Part shown: in pieces, positions 1-8,253 of the stretch
How the letters are laid out: each line of letters starts with the position of its first letter
How positions within the stretch are numbered: position 1 is the first letter of the stretch
Source: an uncultured Synechococcus sp.
Lineage (GTDB): Bacteria; Cyanobacteriota; Cyanobacteriia; PCC-6307; Cyanobiaceae
Length of the DNA: 64,000 bases
Direction: 5' to 3'
Assembly: GCA_913057985.1 (NCBI GenBank)
Contig: CAJXPL010000013.1
Span: 1 to 64,000, forward strand
Made by a program: the position numbers and the translations under genes
The notes under the pieces: model-generated
Database searches by the model: none
What the model saw: only the letters and a program-made list of their open reading frames with translations
What the model was told of the DNA's origin: nothing

Positions 1-429
1 AACGTTGGCGGGATCCTCAAGAGGGCCGAAGCGCAGAGCGTTCAGCAGCGCGATCGGACGGGCCCCCATCGTGAAGATGTCACGCAGGATGCCGCCCACC
101 CCTGTGGCTGCCCCCTGAAAGGGTTCGACGGCGGAGGGGTGGTTGTGGCTTTCGATCTTGAAGGCCAACCGATGGCCCCCACCGAGATCCACCACACCAG
201 CGTTTTCGCCGGGTCCCACAAGGATGCGTGGTCCCTCCGTGGGGAAGCCACTCAGCAAAGGCCGGGAATTGCGATAACAGCAGTGTTCGGACCACATCAC
301 GCCGAACATGCCCAGTTCGGCTCGATTCGGCTCGCGGCCGAGACGCCGACAGATCTCATCCCAGTCACTGGGCTTGAGCCCTTCCTGCTTCAGGGCTGCA
401 GCTATGTCGTACGCAGGGGAGGAAACCAC
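1..429 (-). CDS. purL: Phosphoribosylformylglycinamidine synthase subunit PurL (5' part)
   Basis: This is the first 143 codons of PurL, the ATP- and glutamine-dependent enzyme that converts FGAR to FGAM in purine synthesis; the rest lies outside the left edge. I read it by reverse-translating the left end. It contains the family signatures [13 protein letters not shown] (about residues 46-58), [20 protein letters not shown] (about 91-100), [12 protein letters not shown] and [15 protein letters not shown]. The start is a GTG at 429, giving MVSSPAYD, with a GGGGAGGTG ribosome site about 13 bases upstream. It follows the PRC-barrel gene by 40 bases on the same strand. A dnaN - small protein - purL order is usual in picocyanobacteria. 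Confidence 0.93.
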   Translation of the reverse strand, partial: MVSSPAYDIAAALKQEGLKPSDWDEICRRLGREPNRAELGMFGVMWSEHCCYRNSRPLLSGFPTEGPRILVGPGENAGVVDLGGGHRLAFKIESHNHPSAVEPFQGAATGVGGILRDIFTMGARPIALLNALRFGPLEDPANV

Positions 430-469
430 GAATCGCGGAGCACCTCCCCCCAGTGTTGCCGACCGCCCG

Positions 470-1225
470 TCAGACCCAGGGATCTTCGTCCTCGTGACGG
501 CGGCGGGAGGGAGTCTCGTCCCCCCTTTCATCGTCCCAGACCTCAGGTCCAGACACCTCTCTTGGTTCATCCTCGTCGTCGGATCTGAAGCGCACACTTT
601 CCGATCGCAGCTCATCGATGGGCGAGTCGTCCAACCAACCCTCCAGGCGATCACCGGCCCGATCACCCATGGAACGGAGCTGGTCCCGCCAGTGTTGAGT
701 GCGTTGGAGCAGATCGTGCCGAACGCTGGCGCGAGCCATGGGCAGATCGTCCAATCCCATCAGGCCGGTTTGGATCTGACCCGGTTGTTGATCAAGGATG
801 CGATCGGGAGCCAAACGCCATCGGGAACTCCCCGGCAACCGCGGGTCGCTGCGGGCGATCAGGTAGTGAAGAATCGCGCCATCGGCAGGTCGAAAATCAA
901 GGTCCACAACGCTGCCGATTCGCTCACCGTCACGGTCCAGCAAGGCCGCATCCATCAGCGTGGGCAAGCGCTCAAGGGTCACCTGATCGGTGACCGCCGG
1001 CTCGCCACGCACAAACACCTGTTGATCGCTCAAACCACAACATTGGTTCAAACGCCAGACATCCCGTGACATGCGCAGGGCCGATGGACGGCTGACCCAG
1101 CCCAGAAGCCGATGCACCGGCGGATGCATCCAGGCCATGACCCCAGGCCCGTGATCCAGACCCAGATCACAACGAACCGTATGACTCAGAAGATCACTGA
1201 GGAGCAGCTGATCCGGTAGCGACAC
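470..1225 (-). CDS. PRC-barrel domain protein
   Basis: A 251-residue protein without signal peptide or membrane segments. The middle (about residues 85-150) reads as a PRC-barrel: a short beta unit with [15 protein letters not shown] followed by [12 protein letters not shown], the repeat found in photosynthetic reaction-centre H subunits and RNA-processing proteins. An earlier [22 protein letters not shown] segment may be a first, diverged copy. The C-terminal 50 residues are very acidic and rich in E, D, S and R, so probably disordered. It starts two bases after the dnaN stop and is likely co-transcribed with dnaN and purL. Its role is not known; the placement is conserved in marine cyanobacteria to my knowledge. 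Confidence 0.8.
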   Translation of the reverse strand: MSLPDQLLLSDLLSHTVRCDLGLDHGPGVMAWMHPPVHRLLGWVSRPSALRMSRDVWRLNQCCGLSDQQVFVRGEPAVTDQVTLERLPTLMDAALLDRDGERIGSVVDLDFRPADGAILHYLIARSDPRLPGSSRWRLAPDRILDQQPGQIQTGLMGLDDLPMARASVRHDLLQRTQHWRDQLRSMGDRAGDRLEGWLDDSPIDELRSESVRFRSDDEDEPREVSGPEVWDDERGDETPSRRRHEDEDPWV

Positions 1226-1226
1226 A

Positions 1227-2384
1227 TCAGGAACGAATTTGAACAGGCATCACCAAATAAGTGAAGGCTTCGGACGCTTCCTCGGAACGAAGCACAGCCG
1301 GCGTGGTGGGCGCGTTGCAGTGGAGAACAATCCGATCAGAGCCCATGGCTTTCAGGCCATCCAGCAGATAGCGAACATTGAAGGCAATCTGCATGGCGTC
1401 ACCCTCCAAGTTGGAGGGAAGCGATTCAGAGCCACTGCCCACATCCTGCGCATCGGCACTGATCTGGACAACACCGTCCTCGGGCTGACTGCTGAATTTC
1501 ACAACGTTGTTGTGTTGATCAGCGAGAACAGCAATCCGCTCCAAAGCAGCGATCAGAGCGCGACGGTCCATTCCAAAGGTGCGGGTGAAACCATCGGGGA
1601 TCAGCTGGCCGTAATTGGGATAGGTACCTTCCAAGGTGCGGCTGGTGACCATTTGGTCGGCCGCAAGAAACACCACCTGGCCGCGATCACAGAACAAACT
1701 GACCGGTTCATCGGACCGCCAGGACGCCATCAGCCGCTCCACCTCCCGCAGTGAGCGCGATGGAAGCGTCACGTCGAACCCCTCGTCGTCCACCGCATCG
1801 GTCACGGCCGCATCCTGCAGGGCATCTTCAACATTGAGCACGGCAAGGCGGTGACCATCGGTGGCAGCCGCTTCCAGAGCTCGCTGGTTGAACTTGAGAT
1901 GCACGCCGGTGAGCAGTTGCTTCGCTTCATCAGCACTGCTGGCAAACAGGGTGCCTTTGAGCGCCTGCACCAACCGTTCAGGTTGCAGCTTGAGCGTCAT
2001 GCCGCTCTCCACCATCGGAAGATCGGGGTAGTCGTCAGCGCTCATGCCGCGCATCTGATAGCTGCCGCTGAGGCTGGTGAGCTGAACCTGCTCACCGGAA
2101 TCGTCTACGGCGAGGGTGACCGGAGAATCGCTGGACAAGCGGGACACGATCTCTCCCAGCAGACGGGCCGGCAGTGTGATGGCCCCGCTGGTGTCCACAC
2201 TGGCGGCGAGAGACGTCTGAATTCCCAGGCTCAGGTCAAAACCAGTCAGACTGAGGCGGTTGCTGCCGGCATCGGCGGTGAGCAAGACATTGGCCAGAAC
2301 CGGGTGCGTGGGGCGTGTGGCGACTGCACGGCTCACCAATTGCAGAGCGCTATTCAGTTCGGACTGTGAACAGACCACCTTCAT
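1227..2384 (-). CDS. dnaN: DNA polymerase III sliding clamp (beta subunit)
   Basis: A 385-residue beta clamp, the usual length. It forms the ring that tethers the replicative polymerase to DNA. Family signatures are the N-terminal MKVVCSQSELNSALQ, RPTHPVLANVLL (about residues 25-36), ATDGHRLAV (about 174-182), LEGTYPNY (about 253-260), FNVRYLLDGLKAM and the C-terminal YLVMPVQIR clamp end. It is transcribed leftward, away from the DnaA-box-rich gap at 2460-2710, and heads a run with the PRC-barrel gene and purL. The position next to the putative origin fits cyanobacteria, where oriC lies beside dnaN rather than dnaA. Confidence 0.98.
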   Translation of the reverse strand: MKVVCSQSELNSALQLVSRAVATRPTHPVLANVLLTADAGSNRLSLTGFDLSLGIQTSLAASVDTSGAITLPARLLGEIVSRLSSDSPVTLAVDDSGEQVQLTSLSGSYQMRGMSADDYPDLPMVESGMTLKLQPERLVQALKGTLFASSADEAKQLLTGVHLKFNQRALEAAATDGHRLAVLNVEDALQDAAVTDAVDDEGFDVTLPSRSLREVERLMASWRSDEPVSLFCDRGQVVFLAADQMVTSRTLEGTYPNYGQLIPDGFTRTFGMDRRALIAALERIAVLADQHNNVVKFSSQPEDGVVQISADAQDVGSGSESLPSNLEGDAMQIAFNVRYLLDGLKAMGSDRIVLHCNAPTTPAVLRSEEASEAFTYLVMPVQIRS

Positions 2385-2479
2385 CGTCCTGAAGACCTGA
2401 GCGCGCTGAGGTGTCCCACGGTTTCACAGGCTGAGGGGAAGTGCAATGGCCAATGGTTCGGGAGCTTCTGTTCGGCTAT

Positions 2480-2704
2480 TTGGTTCTTATGGATTTAGAA
2501 AATAAAAAACAAAAACAGCCGTCGTAGGGCCTGGGGAAAAGGGGGAAAGGAGCTCAGAAACCAGCGCTCATCACAGTTCTCGATGAGCCAGGGCTGAGGA
2601 GAATTTTTCACAGGATGGGGAGTGAGGCTTCGTTTTCCACCTCTTCACAGCGAGTGGAAAACTCGCGCGACAAACGGGCGGATGGTTCTCGCCTGTTTTC
2701 CACA
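2480..2704. other. Candidate oriC: DnaA-box cluster beside dnaN
   Basis: The 435 bases between dnaN and thrC hold no gene. Cyanobacterial DnaA boxes follow TTTTCCACA. Near matches here are TTTTTCACA at 2604-2612, TTTTCCACC at 2633-2641, a reverse-strand TTTTCCACT at 2653-2661 and an exact TTTTCCACA at 2696-2704; CTCTTCACA at 2641-2649 is weaker. An AT-rich run at about 2481-2516 (TTAGAAAATAAAAAACAAAAAC) lies on the dnaN side and could be the unwinding element. The gap next to dnaN is the known oriC position in Synechococcus elongatus. Origin identity is inference; the boxes are seen directly. Confidence 0.7.
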
Positions 2705-2771
2705 GCGTGTTGGGATGGTTTTAAGGCGTCTTCCGCAGCCGCTTTTTCGGTTGGTTTGGTCTTACGGCCAT

Positions 2772-2794
2772 AAAAAAGCCCCCTTCAGGGGGCT
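2772..2794 (-). terminator. Rho-independent terminator of thrC
   Basis: Read on the minus strand, AGCCCCCT-GA-AGGGGGCT is followed by TTTTTTA, 25 to 50 bases after the thrC stop. It separates thrC transcription from the DnaA-box region. Confidence 0.85.
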
Positions 2795-2819
2795 GGATCA
2801 GATCGATCGAAGGCGGTTT

Positions 2820-3926
2820 TTAGAAGCCCATCACACCGGCGACGGTGCCCAGATCGGGATTGAGGTCGGTGTGGAAGGCGGCGTCGTTGTTGCTGATGGC
2901 GCAGTCGGGATCCTTGAGGCCGTTGCCGGTCAGCACGCAGACCACCGTGGAACCAGCCGGCACTTCATCCTTTCGTTTGAGCAGGCCTGCCACAGAGGCA
3001 GCGCTGGCTGGTTCGCAGAAGATTCCCTCCTGGCCGCCCAGAAGCTTGTAGGCCGCAATGATCTCCGCATCGGTGACATCCAGGAACGCGCCATTGCTGG
3101 CTTCGCGTGCTGCCAGGGCCTTGGCTCGGTTCACCGGGTTGCCGATGCGGATGGCGGTGGCGATGGTTTCGGGGTCCGTCACCGTGGTGTCGTTCACCAG
3201 AGGAGCGGATCCGCTGGCTTGGAAGCCCATCATTCGGGGCAGGCTGCGGCTCCGGCCCGCCTGCTGGTACTCCTGAAAACCCATCCAGTAGGCGGTGATG
3301 TTCCCGGCGTTGCCCATCGGAATGCAAAGCCAGTCGGGTGCATCTCCCAGGGCGTCCACGATTTCGAAGGCCGCCGTCTTCTGGCCCTGCAGCCGGTAGG
3401 GATTCACCGAGTTCACCAGGGTGACGGGATACTTTTCCGCTGCTTTGCGAACGATGTCGAGGGCGCGGTCGAAGTTGCCGCGGATCGCCAACACCTCAGC
3501 GCCGTACACCAACGCCTGAGCCAGTTTTCCCTGGGCGACATAGCCATCCGGGATCAAGACGAAGGCACGCATCCCACCCCGCCTGGCATAGGCCGCAGCC
3601 GCAGCACTGGTGTTGCCCGTGCTGGCACAAATCACCGCTTCACAACCGGCTTCTTTGGCTTTGCTGATGGCCATGGTCATGCCCCGGTCTTTGAAGGACC
3701 CTGTGGGGTTCAGGCCGTCGTATTTCACGAACACCTTCACGCCCTTGCCGATCTGTTCTGCAACCGATGGCACGGGGATCAGAGGGGTGGCGCCTTCACG
3801 CAGGCTGATCACGGGCGTCGCATCGCTGACGGGAAGCCAGCTGCGATAAGCCTCAATCAGTCCAGGCCAGTCCTGCATCACAGGGGTGGCAGTGAAACGC
3901 CGACGGAGGTTCTGAAACAGGGACAC
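2820..3926 (-). CDS. thrC: Threonine synthase
   Basis: A 368-residue PLP enzyme that converts O-phosphohomoserine to threonine. The PLP lysine lies in [10 protein letters not shown] (about residues 73-82), with the phosphate-binding loop [15 protein letters not shown] (about 99-113), [13 protein letters not shown], and the C-terminal [11 protein letters not shown]. The length fits the short bacterial/actinobacterial-type threonine synthases. The start is GTG at 3926, giving [11 protein letters not shown]; no better in-frame start is near. It has its own terminator at 2772-2794. The neighbouring DUF1400-like gene ends 53 bases upstream on the same strand. Confidence 0.95.
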   Translation of the reverse strand: MSLFQNLRRRFTATPVMQDWPGLIEAYRSWLPVSDATPVISLREGATPLIPVPSVAEQIGKGVKVFVKYDGLNPTGSFKDRGMTMAISKAKEAGCEAVICASTGNTSAAAAAYARRGGMRAFVLIPDGYVAQGKLAQALVYGAEVLAIRGNFDRALDIVRKAAEKYPVTLVNSVNPYRLQGQKTAAFEIVDALGDAPDWLCIPMGNAGNITAYWMGFQEYQQAGRSRSLPRMMGFQASGSAPLVNDTTVTDPETIATAIRIGNPVNRAKALAAREASNGAFLDVTDAEIIAAYKLLGGQEGIFCEPASAASVAGLLKRKDEVPAGSTVVCVLTGNGLKDPDCAISNNDAAFHTDLNPDLGTVAGVMGF

Positions 3927-3979
3927 CGGCTGGGATGGGGGGATTGCCGGAATCTAGGCGGCGTCTGCTCCGGGCTTGG

Positions 3980-4564
3980 TCAGGGTTGCGCTTCCTTCAA
4001 TCCGTCCAAGGGGGAGTCGGAGAAAAACTGCACCAGACCGGCGATGGATTCTGCTTTTTCGATCACTCCAAACAGAGCCGGAAGATTCACCGCCATGACG
4101 GCATTGGGGTAGCTCTTCAAAAAGCTCACTGCCGTGAGGCCATCTTCGCTCTGCAATCCACTGATCACTCCGGCGCGGATCGCCGGAACACTCACCTCAG
4201 GTTCCGGTGTGTAGATCGGATGAATGATGCGTGCAACACGACGCAGGATGGCCTCACCGATCCGTGTGTTGACCAGACGGCTTGTGAGCACCAGGGGAAG
4301 CTCGAGGCTCTGGTTGAGCATCTGCGACACCTCGTTGGGGTCTTGCCCGGAGAGATCAAGCAGATCCTCCAGCAGCCCGGTGGCTTCCCCGGTTTCGGCC
4401 AGGTGTTCAATTTCCTTGACGGGAATGGAGCGGCGGAAGGCACCACTCACCAGGGCGACCTCCGTGGCGGCATGCAGGGGTTGCATGACCCTGCTCAAAC
4501 TCATCAGCCCAAGCCCTGCCGCCATGGCCAGCAGAGAGGAACGGGTGAAGGGCTTGGGGAGCAT
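3980..4564 (-). CDS. Secreted DUF1400-like protein
   Basis: A protein of about 194 residues with a signal peptide (hydrophobic SLLAMAAGLGLMSLS, cleavage likely near LHAA). The mature part matches the N-terminal helical domain (DUF1400) found ahead of cyanobacterial alpha/beta hydrolases: an IPVKEIEHLAETG block, LPLVLTSRLVNTRIGEAILRRVARII, and an AIRAGVISGLQSEDG...SFLKSYPNAVMAVNLPAL block. There is no hydrolase domain after it, so it is the helical domain alone. The GTG just before the ATG is an alternative start. It sits 24 bases downstream of the ABC1-kinase gene and may be co-transcribed with it. The function is unknown; compare the full-length relative at 11217-12713. Confidence 0.75.
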   Translation of the reverse strand: MLPKPFTRSSLLAMAAGLGLMSLSRVMQPLHAATEVALVSGAFRRSIPVKEIEHLAETGEATGLLEDLLDLSGQDPNEVSQMLNQSLELPLVLTSRLVNTRIGEAILRRVARIIHPIYTPEPEVSVPAIRAGVISGLQSEDGLTAVSFLKSYPNAVMAVNLPALFGVIEKAESIAGLVQFFSDSPLDGLKEAQP

Positions 4565-4588
4565 CACGCTGTAGGTGTTGGCCGGAAG

Positions 4589-6448
4589 TTAGGCCGGAAC
4601 TCCAGCGGCGACCCGCACCAGGCGGACAACTCCCCGTTCGGCCAGCCCCTGAGCCACTTTGAAGCCCATGCGCCGGGTGTCTGGTTCATTGAACACCCTC
4701 GGCATTCGACGCAGGAGAAGGTCGGGTGTGAATCCCGGCAACGACTGCAACACCTGAATCAACTCCCGCACCGGCTCCAGTTGCATCAGTGGATCGGAGA
4801 GTCCGGGCGGTGTCTGGGCAAGGGCGGAGGGTTGCAGTCGTTTGGGCAGGCGTCGACCCAGGCGTTGCATCGTTGACCAACCCAGGGCATCCAGCCGATC
4901 AACCGTGGCGGTCACCAGTTGATCCCGGAGCAGCCCTGCCTTGGGAGAGAACAGGAAGTCGAGCAGTTGATCGAGCAAGGCCTCCAGATCCAGCTGGGCC
5001 TGACTGGCGGCGCTGGAGACCAGATTTTCCAGACGGGTCCAACGGAAGGCGTCCCCGTCGAACAACATCTCCTTAAGGCTTTGACGCAGTTGGGGATCGG
5101 GATCCTCCATCAGCCGCCTAGCGAAGTAAGGGTAGGCAGCACCGAGGATCTTGAAGTTCGGATCCACACTCAGGGCGATGCCCTCCAGGGTGACCAGCGA
5201 CCGAATGATCAGGGCGTAGTAAGGCGGTACCCGGAAGGGGAACTTGTACATCACACCGGACATGTCGTCGGTGACCGCTTTGAAATCCATGCGGTTGACG
5301 CCGGCCTCCAGGGCCTGGCTGAAGACCTTCTCAAAGGCGGGAACAATCGGTTCGAGGTTCACGTCTTCCGCCAGGAATCCCAGGGTGACGAAATCTTTGG
5401 AGAGCTTCCCGAAGTTCCGGTTCACGAGATGAACCACCGCTTGAATCAAGCCGGTGCGTGACTCGCGGCTCACTTCGCTCATCATCCCGAAGTCGAGATA
5501 ACAGAGGCGACCGTCCTCCAAGGCCAGGAGATTGCCGGGGTGGGGATCCGCATGGAAGAAGCCATGCTCCAGCAACTGTTGAAGGCTGCAGTTCACGCCC
5601 ACTTCCACCATGTCGTCCGGGTCCACACCGAGCTCGCGAACCGCATCGAGGTTGGTGAGCTTGACGCCATCGATCCACTCCATCGTCAGCACCCGGCGGC
5701 TGGTGGCGTTGCGATAGATCGTTGGAACAGCGATGCGAGGGTTGTGTTGGTGCAGCTCAGCGAAGGTCTCAGCGTTCGAGGCCTCGTTGAGGTAGTCCAT
5801 CTCCTCAAACACCCGACGCCCCAGTTCGTCGATCAGGGCGACGAGGTCGCTGCGGATCAATCCGATGTTGCTGTTCAACCAGGCGGCGATGTTGCGCACG
5901 ATGTACAGATCCAGGGTGATCTGTTCGCGCAGCCCCGGGCGCTGCACCTTCACCGCCACCCTGGCGCCACACTTGAGGGTTCCTTTGTGCACCTGTCCCA
6001 GGGAGGCGGCTGAAATCGGGTCCCGGTCCAGCTGCTCGAAGACCTCATCCACCGGTGCCCCCAGGTCCTCCTCGATGCAAGCCATGGCGAGGCCGCTGTC
6101 GAAGCCGGGCAGTTGGTCCTGCAGCTGCGCCAGTTCCTCCAGCAGCAGCGGGGGGACGATGTCTGGTCGGGTGGAGAGCGCCTGGCCGGCTTTGATGAAG
6201 GCGGGGCCGAGATCCACCAGGAGCTCAGCGCATTCGCGGGCGCGGCCGCGGGCCCGTTCTTCATCCTTCAGCAACTGGAAGATCCAGTCGAAGGCGACGC
6301 CCAGCAGCAACAGGCCGATCGGTACAAGGGTTTGCCAGAGCCGGCGGATCAGCCGCTGGGGATGGCCGGCATAAATACGTGTGATGGCGGCGGGGTCGTA
6401 CTCGAGCAACCCCGCGGCTTCGATGAAATCCCCGAGCTCCTGCGCCAT
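4589..6448 (-). CDS. ABC1/AarF/UbiB family kinase-like protein
   Basis: About 619 residues, typical of cyanobacterial ABC1K proteins. These are atypical kinases linked to isoprenoid-quinone and prenyl-lipid metabolism. The family-defining KxGQ motif is FIKAGQALSTRPD (about residues 85-97), followed by the alanine-type nucleotide loop SAASLGQVHKG, the VAVKVQRPG lysine, MEWIDGVKL, the catalytic HGFFHADPHPGN and the metal-binding YLDFGMMS. A hydrophobic segment near residues 40-60 (LVPIGLLLLGVAFDWIF) suggests membrane association. The ATG at 6448 follows an in-frame TTG. It is divergent from recN, with about 75 bases between them for both promoters. Confidence 0.93.
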   Translation of the reverse strand: MAQELGDFIEAAGLLEYDPAAITRIYAGHPQRLIRRLWQTLVPIGLLLLGVAFDWIFQLLKDEERARGRARECAELLVDLGPAFIKAGQALSTRPDIVPPLLLEELAQLQDQLPGFDSGLAMACIEEDLGAPVDEVFEQLDRDPISAASLGQVHKGTLKCGARVAVKVQRPGLREQITLDLYIVRNIAAWLNSNIGLIRSDLVALIDELGRRVFEEMDYLNEASNAETFAELHQHNPRIAVPTIYRNATSRRVLTMEWIDGVKLTNLDAVRELGVDPDDMVEVGVNCSLQQLLEHGFFHADPHPGNLLALEDGRLCYLDFGMMSEVSRESRTGLIQAVVHLVNRNFGKLSKDFVTLGFLAEDVNLEPIVPAFEKVFSQALEAGVNRMDFKAVTDDMSGVMYKFPFRVPPYYALIIRSLVTLEGIALSVDPNFKILGAAYPYFARRLMEDPDPQLRQSLKEMLFDGDAFRWTRLENLVSSAASQAQLDLEALLDQLLDFLFSPKAGLLRDQLVTATVDRLDALGWSTMQRLGRRLPKRLQPSALAQTPPGLSDPLMQLEPVRELIQVLQSLPGFTPDLLLRRMPRVFNEPDTRRMGFKVAQGLAERGVVRLVRVAAGVPA

Positions 6449-6525
6449 CAATTCATCGGGATGTCCGACACCCCTTCTAAACGAACCAAGCTGCCGCTAC
6501 GGTCGGCATCATCACAGGATTGGAC

Positions 6526-8208
6526 GTGCTCACCGGTCTGCTGCTGCAGAACATCGCTCTGATTGAGAGTCTTGAACTGGAGTTCAGCTCGGGTTTTACG
6601 GTGCTCACCGGTGAGACCGGTGCCGGTAAATCGATCCTTCTTGATGCCCTCGATGCGGTGCTGGGTGGAGCGCAGGGTTCCAGCGGCGTTCGTCTGCTGA
6701 GGACGGGTTCGGATCGCTCCAGGATCGAGGCTGCGTTTCAACTCAACCCAGCCCTCGAGCAGTGGTTGATCGCGGCGGAGTTTGATCCCGAAGAGGAGCT
6801 CCTGATCAGTCGCGAATGGAAACGGCAGGAGGGTGATCGTTATTCCAGTCGCTGCCGACTTAACGGCAGCACGGTGAACCGTCAGCAGTTGCTTGAGCTC
6901 AGGCCGCTGTTGATTGATCTCACGGTTCAGGGACAGACCCAGTTGTTGTCACGGACGGGGCAGCAACGGCTCTGGCTTGACCGTCTCGGTGGATCTGCAT
7001 TGGCCGAGGTCAAAGCACGGGTGGCTGATGCCTGGACCGAATGGCGCCAGGCTGCAGATGCCCTGATGGTTCTTGAGCAGGAGCAGCAGCGCTCCGAACA
7101 GGAGCGGGCTGAACAGGAAGAGCAGTTGGAGCAGCTGCAAGCTGCTGATCTCGACGACCCCGACGAGCAGCAGCGGTTGGAACAAGATCAAGACCGCCTC
7201 GTCCATGGCGTAAGGCTGCTGGAGGGTCTGGCCTTGCTGTTTGGGCGAATCCGCGACGGTGTTGATCAGGCGCCTTCGCTGCAGGATCACTTCGCGGCGT
7301 GCATCCAGGAGCTGCAGGCCATGGCGCAGCTGGATGGTTCGCTTGAGCCCCTGCGGGATCAGGCGCTGAATCTCGAGGCTGGTGTGGACGCTTTGTTGCG
7401 CTCCCTCGATCAATACGGTCTGGCGCTCGAGAGCGATCCAGACCACCTGGAGCGGATTCAGGACCGTCTGTCGGTCTTAAAACGCCTGCAGCGCCGCTAC
7501 GGCCTTGATCTGGCTGGTTTGATTCAGCGGCGTGATGAGCTGTTTCATCGTTTGGGAGCGGAAGGCTTCGCGGCGGATCTCACCCGCCTGCACCAGGAGG
7601 AGAACGAGCGTCGTCAGACGCGTGATCAGGCCAATGCGGCCCTGCGTCGCGAGCGGTTGAAGGCGGCGGAGGCTTTAGAGGTTTCGTTGCTGAAGCTTTT
7701 GCCGCCCATGGGTCTGGCCAACGTGCGTTTCAAGGTGGATCTCACCCCCTGTGACCCGGCTGAACACGGAGCGGACGCTGTTCAATTCCTGTTTTCCGCC
7801 AATCCCGGCCAACCGATGGCACCGCTGACCGAGGTGGCGTCCGGCGGTGAGATGTCCCGTTTTCTGCTCGCGCTCAAGACCACCCTTGCCGCGGTGGATG
7901 GCTCCAGCACGCTGCTGTTCGATGAGATTGATGCCGGCGTCAGTGGACGAGTCAGTGGAGCGATGGCCGATCTGCTTCAGACCCTGGCCCGTCAGCGCCA
8001 GGTGTTCTGCGTCACCCACCAACCGCTCGTGGCGGCAGTGGCCGATCACCATTTCCGAGTGAGCAAGCATGTGGAAGACGGCATCACCCATTCGCGAGTG
8101 TCCCGACTGCGGGACACTCAGGAACGCCGCCAGGAGCTGGCAGACCTCGCTGGTGGCGATCAGGCTGATGCCTATGCAGCCAGCCTGCTGGACCAGCGAA
8201 CAGCTTGA
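6526..8208 (+). CDS. recN: DNA repair protein RecN
   Basis: An SMC-like ATPase for double-strand-break repair, about 560 residues. The N-terminal Walker A is TGETGAGKSILLDAL (about residues 29-43). The middle is a long E/Q-rich coiled coil, the C-terminal signature is VASGGEMSRFLLAL, and Walker B is LLFDEIDAGVSG. Both TTG at 6520 and GTG at 6526 are possible starts. I prefer GTG because AGGA at 6516-6519 is six bases from it, and MLTGLLLQNIALIE is the usual beginning. It is followed 45 bases later by uvrA on the same strand, so a small DNA-repair run is likely. Confidence 0.95.
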   Translation: MLTGLLLQNIALIESLELEFSSGFTVLTGETGAGKSILLDALDAVLGGAQGSSGVRLLRTGSDRSRIEAAFQLNPALEQWLIAAEFDPEEELLISREWKRQEGDRYSSRCRLNGSTVNRQQLLELRPLLIDLTVQGQTQLLSRTGQQRLWLDRLGGSALAEVKARVADAWTEWRQAADALMVLEQEQQRSEQERAEQEEQLEQLQAADLDDPDEQQRLEQDQDRLVHGVRLLEGLALLFGRIRDGVDQAPSLQDHFAACIQELQAMAQLDGSLEPLRDQALNLEAGVDALLRSLDQYGLALESDPDHLERIQDRLSVLKRLQRRYGLDLAGLIQRRDELFHRLGAEGFAADLTRLHQEENERRQTRDQANAALRRERLKAAEALEVSLLKLLPPMGLANVRFKVDLTPCDPAEHGADAVQFLFSANPGQPMAPLTEVASGGEMSRFLLALKTTLAAVDGSSTLLFDEIDAGVSGRVSGAMADLLQTLARQRQVFCVTHQPLVAAVADHHFRVSKHVEDGITHSRVSRLRDTQERRQELADLAGGDQADAYAASLLDQRTA

Positions 8209-8253
8209 AGGCTTGAGTTCTTCCTAAACTCTTGAGCTTTCCAACGGGTCCTG

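Noticed and set aside
2622-4112. Long plus-strand frame (496 codons) over the origin and thrC
   Set aside because: It is antisense to thrC with His/Gly-rich shadow composition; thrC on the other strand is unambiguous.
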